From Chloroflexota bacterium (GTDB lineage: Bacteria > Chloroflexota > Dehalococcoidia > SAR202 > UBA11138), in contig PAIW01000099.1 in assembly GCA_002710885.1 (NCBI GenBank), forward strand, positions 11,563 to 20,609: 9,047 nt of DNA, in the 5' to 3' direction. The position numbers were made by a program, and so were the translations under genes. Below are positions 7,457-9,047 of this stretch, in pieces. The first letter of the stretch is position 1. The number at the start of each line of letters is the position of its first letter. The notes below the pieces were generated by a model that did not search any database, was not told the DNA's origin, and was given only the letters and a program-made list of their open reading frames with translations.

Positions 7457-7462
7457 TACAAT
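7457..7462 (+). promoter_or_regulatory. Candidate -10 box for the MBL hydrolase gene
   Basis: TACAAT at 7457-7462 matches the -10 consensus at 5/6 and lies about 48 nt before the ATG at 7510. No good -35 occurs at standard spacing; the nearest, TTGAAA (7428-7433), is 23 nt upstream. Together with the preceding hairpin this suggests, but does not show, separate transcription of the MBL gene. Confidence 0.25.
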
Positions 7463-7509
7463 ACCCGGGTCTCGAAATATCTCATTCAAACTCCCCAGGA
7501 GATCCCCGC

Positions 7510-8328
7510 ATGGACAAACCCATTCAGGTTAACTCAGACATCACTGTTCTGCCCTCCCACCTGCCATTGCCAATACCCGGCCACGGATATGTTGGAATCA
7601 ACGCCTTCGTCCTCAAATCTCAACAGCCGGTGCTTGTTGACACAGGAATGGGCATTGAGGCCGACGAGTACATGAGCGCATTGGAGTCAATAATCGATCC
7701 CAGTGAAATCCAATGGATATGGATTACGCACGATGATGCCGACCACATCGGCAACCTGGAAGAAGTGCTGGCGCGCGCGCCGAAGGCAAAAATCATCACC
7801 AATATCATCGGCGTCGCCCGCATGGAGACCTCCTGGCACATCAACTTAGACATGGTGCATCTGGTGAACCCCGGAGAGACTCTGGACGTGGGAGATCGGA
7901 TTTTGCACGCTGTGAGGCCGCCATTGTTCGACTCGCCAGCCACAATGGGACTGTACGACCCTAAAAGCGACGCGTTTTTCAGTTCCGACTGCTTCGGGGC
8001 ATTCGTTCCGGAACCTGTGCCCAACGCTCAAGATGTTGCCAGCGATGCTCTTTTGGAAGGGTTTGGAATGTTCAACAAGGGCAACCACCCCTGGGTGCAT
8101 CTGGCGGATGAGAAAAAACTGGGCAGTGTGTTGAATGTGGTAAAGGAGATGAACCCTCAGACCATACTCAGCGCGCACCTGGCCCCCGCGACCGGTATGT
8201 TGGACCAGTTCTTGAAGACGATGGCCCAACTGCCGTCGGCAGACCCGTTCGTCGGCCCGAATCAGGTAGAAATCGAGCAGATCATGGCTCAGGTTAACGC
8301 AGGCCAAGCGCCAACAGTCGAAGCATAA
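7510..8328 (+). CDS. MBL-fold metallohydrolase, flavodiiron-like HxDxDH subtype
   Basis: A 272-aa protein with a clear AGGAG (7497-7501) 8 nt before the ATG. MBL features run in order: VLVDTGMG (41-48), THDDADHIGN (73-82) giving His74, Asp76, Asp78 and His79 of the metal motif, RPPLFDSPATMG (136-147), FFSSDCFGA (156-164) with Asp160 as bridging ligand, and LSAHLAPATG (220-229) with His223 as last ligand. The pattern resembles the diiron domain of flavodiiron proteins (HxExDH) with Glu changed to Asp and the later His replaced near Asp141. There is no flavodoxin or rubredoxin domain, so it is a stand-alone hydrolase- or oxidoreductase-like protein of unknown substrate. I recall this RPPLFDSP-type MBL from many actinobacterial and Chloroflexota proteins, so the Asp substitution is probably typical of the subfamily. 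It follows the RraA/MFS unit by 117 nt. Confidence 0.9.
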   Translation: MDKPIQVNSDITVLPSHLPLPIPGHGYVGINAFVLKSQQPVLVDTGMGIEADEYMSALESIIDPSEIQWIWITHDDADHIGNLEEVLARAPKAKIITNIIGVARMETSWHINLDMVHLVNPGETLDVGDRILHAVRPPLFDSPATMGLYDPKSDAFFSSDCFGAFVPEPVPNAQDVASDALLEGFGMFNKGNHPWVHLADEKKLGSVLNVVKEMNPQTILSAHLAPATGMLDQFLKTMAQLPSADPFVGPNQVEIEQIMAQVNAGQAPTVEA

Positions 8329-8346
8329 TACCCATCAGTTACTTAC

Positions 8347-8370
8347 CAAACGACCACGCAACGCCGTTTG
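8347..8370 (+). terminator. Weak hairpin after the MBL hydrolase gene
   Basis: CAAACG (8347-8352) and CGTTTG (8365-8370) form a perfect 6-bp stem with a 12-nt loop, 18 nt past the stop codon. No T run follows, so it is a poor intrinsic terminator; it may only stabilise the transcript end. Confidence 0.2.
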
Positions 8371-8447
8371 AGCATTCTGGCCCCGAAATCACAACGTGGA
8401 AGGTTTGCGCTCTGTCCTTTGCGGTTAATGAAACAGGGCCTAGGCTC

Positions 8448-8459
8448 CTTTGCGCAAAG
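8448..8459. repeat. Perfect 12-bp palindrome
   Basis: CTTTGCGCAAAG is identical to its reverse complement. Its left part CCTTTGCG also occurs in direct orientation at about 8416-8423. It could be a dimeric regulator site, but no gene nearby clearly depends on it. Confidence 0.4.
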
Positions 8460-8529
8460 CTCGGATCAAACTGAACCGTATCTCTTGGAAACAACGGAGA
8501 GATAATGTCCCTGTAAAGTGGTGATGAAG

Positions 8530-8544
8530 ACCGCCTGTGGCGGT
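8530..8544. repeat. Short perfect hairpin
   Basis: ACCGCC (8530-8535) and GGCGGT (8539-8544) flank a 3-nt loop. A second small inverted repeat, AGAGCA/TGCTCT (8576-8581 and 8590-8595), lies about 30 nt further on and overlaps the stop of the 24-codon stub. Neither is followed by a T run on either strand. Confidence 0.35.
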
Positions 8545-8593
8545 TGCAAAGTGGGCCACCACTAACCTTCACCCAAGAGCAGAGAACAATGCT

Positions 8594-8668
8594 CTAAGAG
8601 AAGGCGGATGCTTGTTTTGCATCATCGAGAAAGCGGTCAATCTGCCTTTGAATAAGTTCGCTCATCAT
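8594..8668 (-). pseudogene. 24-codon stub, likely truncated start of a larger signalling-type gene
   Basis: On the minus strand, an ATG at 8668 (with a second ATG at 8665) opens a 24-residue frame reading MMSELIQRQIDRFLDDAK and stopping at TAG 8596-8594. The amphipathic start MSELIQRQIDRFLDDA resembles, from memory, the N-terminus of TPR-bearing adenylate/guanylate cyclase or kinase-like proteins in Chloroflexota metagenomes, where the helix continues for hundreds of residues. Here it breaks off after DDAKQASA. A strong promoter lies just upstream. I read it as the 5' remnant of a deleted or rearranged gene; a genuine 24-aa peptide is the alternative. The homology is recalled, not computed. 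Confidence 0.4.
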
Positions 8669-8692
8669 GTGTCACTTCTCTTGTGGAGAGCG

Positions 8693-8721
8693 AATATATC
8701 AACGGGTGGCGGAAGGGTCAA
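8693..8721 (-). promoter_or_regulatory. Near-consensus promoter upstream of the 24-codon stub
   Basis: On the minus strand TTGACC (8721-8716) and TATATT (8698-8693) are exactly 17 nt apart, each a 5/6 match to the -35 and -10 consensus. Transcription would start near 8686, about 18 nt before the ATG at 8668. It is the best-matching promoter in the window, yet no intact gene lies downstream of it. Confidence 0.6.
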
Positions 8722-8970
8722 CAGATACACCGCAAAGGTCTGCGACGCCCAGAATTGACGCAAGCGAAGCCTCAGACAAAGTCGTTTATTTCGATAAGAG
8801 TGTGAACCGTAGGAAGCAGATACTGCATTAGATAACTCACTTCCGATACCACTGGGGCCTCGTCAGCGGCACATCGAACAGGGAGTAGCAATCTTCTCGT
8901 CAGACTCGAAAGTTGACCGCGAGCCTGCGAGGGCAGGTCAGACAGCTATGTGGCTAAAAGGTTCGCATTT

Positions 8971-9016
8971 CTGACAGGCTCCCGAACGTTGGAACTGCGG
9001 TGTTCGGGATGGTCAG
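8971..9016. repeat. Interrupted inverted repeat near the right edge
   Basis: Outer arms CTGAC (8971-8975) and GTCAG (9012-9016) and inner arms CCCGAAC (8981-8987) and GTTCGGG (9002-9008) are all perfect complements, with a 14-nt central loop and short unpaired stretches of 5 and 3 nt between the arm pairs. Neither strand is followed by a T run, so it is not an obvious terminator. The hexamer GTCAGA of the right arm also occurs at about 8900 and 8938, which may point to a protein-binding or recombination site. Confidence 0.45.
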
Positions 9017-9047
9017 ATCACATTGAGATAAATGGCGGGGCAGAACC

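Larger units (their letters stand above)
8329..9047. other. Gene-poor stretch with short palindromes and a gene stub
   Basis: I see no intact gene in these roughly 720 bases. The two longest frames (8339-8572 minus, 77 aa; 8537-8758 plus, 73 aa) show no recognisable family, and neither has a convincing start. The stretch holds a minus-strand promoter with a 24-codon stub, several short inverted repeats, and an interrupted inverted repeat near the edge. It has the look of a degraded or rearranged junction, though no transposase, integrase or direct-repeat boundary is visible. Confidence 0.5.

Noticed and set aside
8339..8572. Minus-strand frame of 77 aa
   Set aside because: No motif, no Shine-Dalgarno, and no family I recognise; it may be remains of a gene, but nothing supports calling it one.
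9028..9047. Possible tRNA 3' end on the minus strand (ends in TGCCCCGCCA)
   Set aside because: Only about 15 bases could belong to it, and neither T-loop nor anticodon arm is inside the window. It needs the sequence beyond 9047 to judge.

Overview
The window is about 9 kb of bacterial DNA of moderately high GC content. It carries six intact or nearly intact genes of metabolic type, one heavily decayed gene, and a 3' stretch of about 700 bases that is mostly non-coding. The mix (gamma-glutamyltranspeptidase-like hydrolase, extended SDRs, aldo/keto reductase, RraA-like protein, OFA-type MFS carrier, metallo-beta-lactamase-fold hydrolases) resembles the catabolic gene content of uncultured Chloroflexota such as the marine SAR202 lineage. 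That placement is an inference from gene content and remembered family resemblance; there is no rRNA or marker gene here to confirm it.

Layout. Positions 1-5138 are transcribed leftward (minus strand). In transcription order they hold an aldo/keto reductase (5138-4227), a decayed MBL-fold hydrolase 41 nt behind it (4185-3408), two tandem SDR-type genes from their own promoter (3248-2556 and 2485-1754), and a gamma-glutamyltranspeptidase-like gene with its own promoter (1668 to beyond the left edge). A control region of about 155 bp (5139-5293) separates this block from a rightward block: an RraA-like gene (5294-6103), an MFS carrier 35 nt behind it (6139-7392), a possible terminator, and an intact MBL-fold hydrolase (7510-8328). 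From 8329 to the right edge I see no intact gene. That stretch has a near-consensus minus-strand promoter driving a 24-codon stub that looks like the amputated start of a larger protein, several short palindromes, and a long interrupted inverted repeat near the edge.

How the genes may work together. The RraA-like protein (an aldolase/decarboxylase fold) next to an organic-acid-type MFS carrier suggests uptake and breakdown of a small carboxylic acid. The divergent aldo/keto reductase and SDRs would supply redox steps on carbonyl or hydroxyl groups. The most notable points are a degenerate SDR paralogue that has lost both its nucleotide-binding glycines and its catalytic Tyr/Lys while keeping an open frame, and the MBL pseudogene, where stops, frame breaks and lost metal ligands agree with one another. 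I found no defence system, CRISPR array, complete tRNA or intact insertion sequence.
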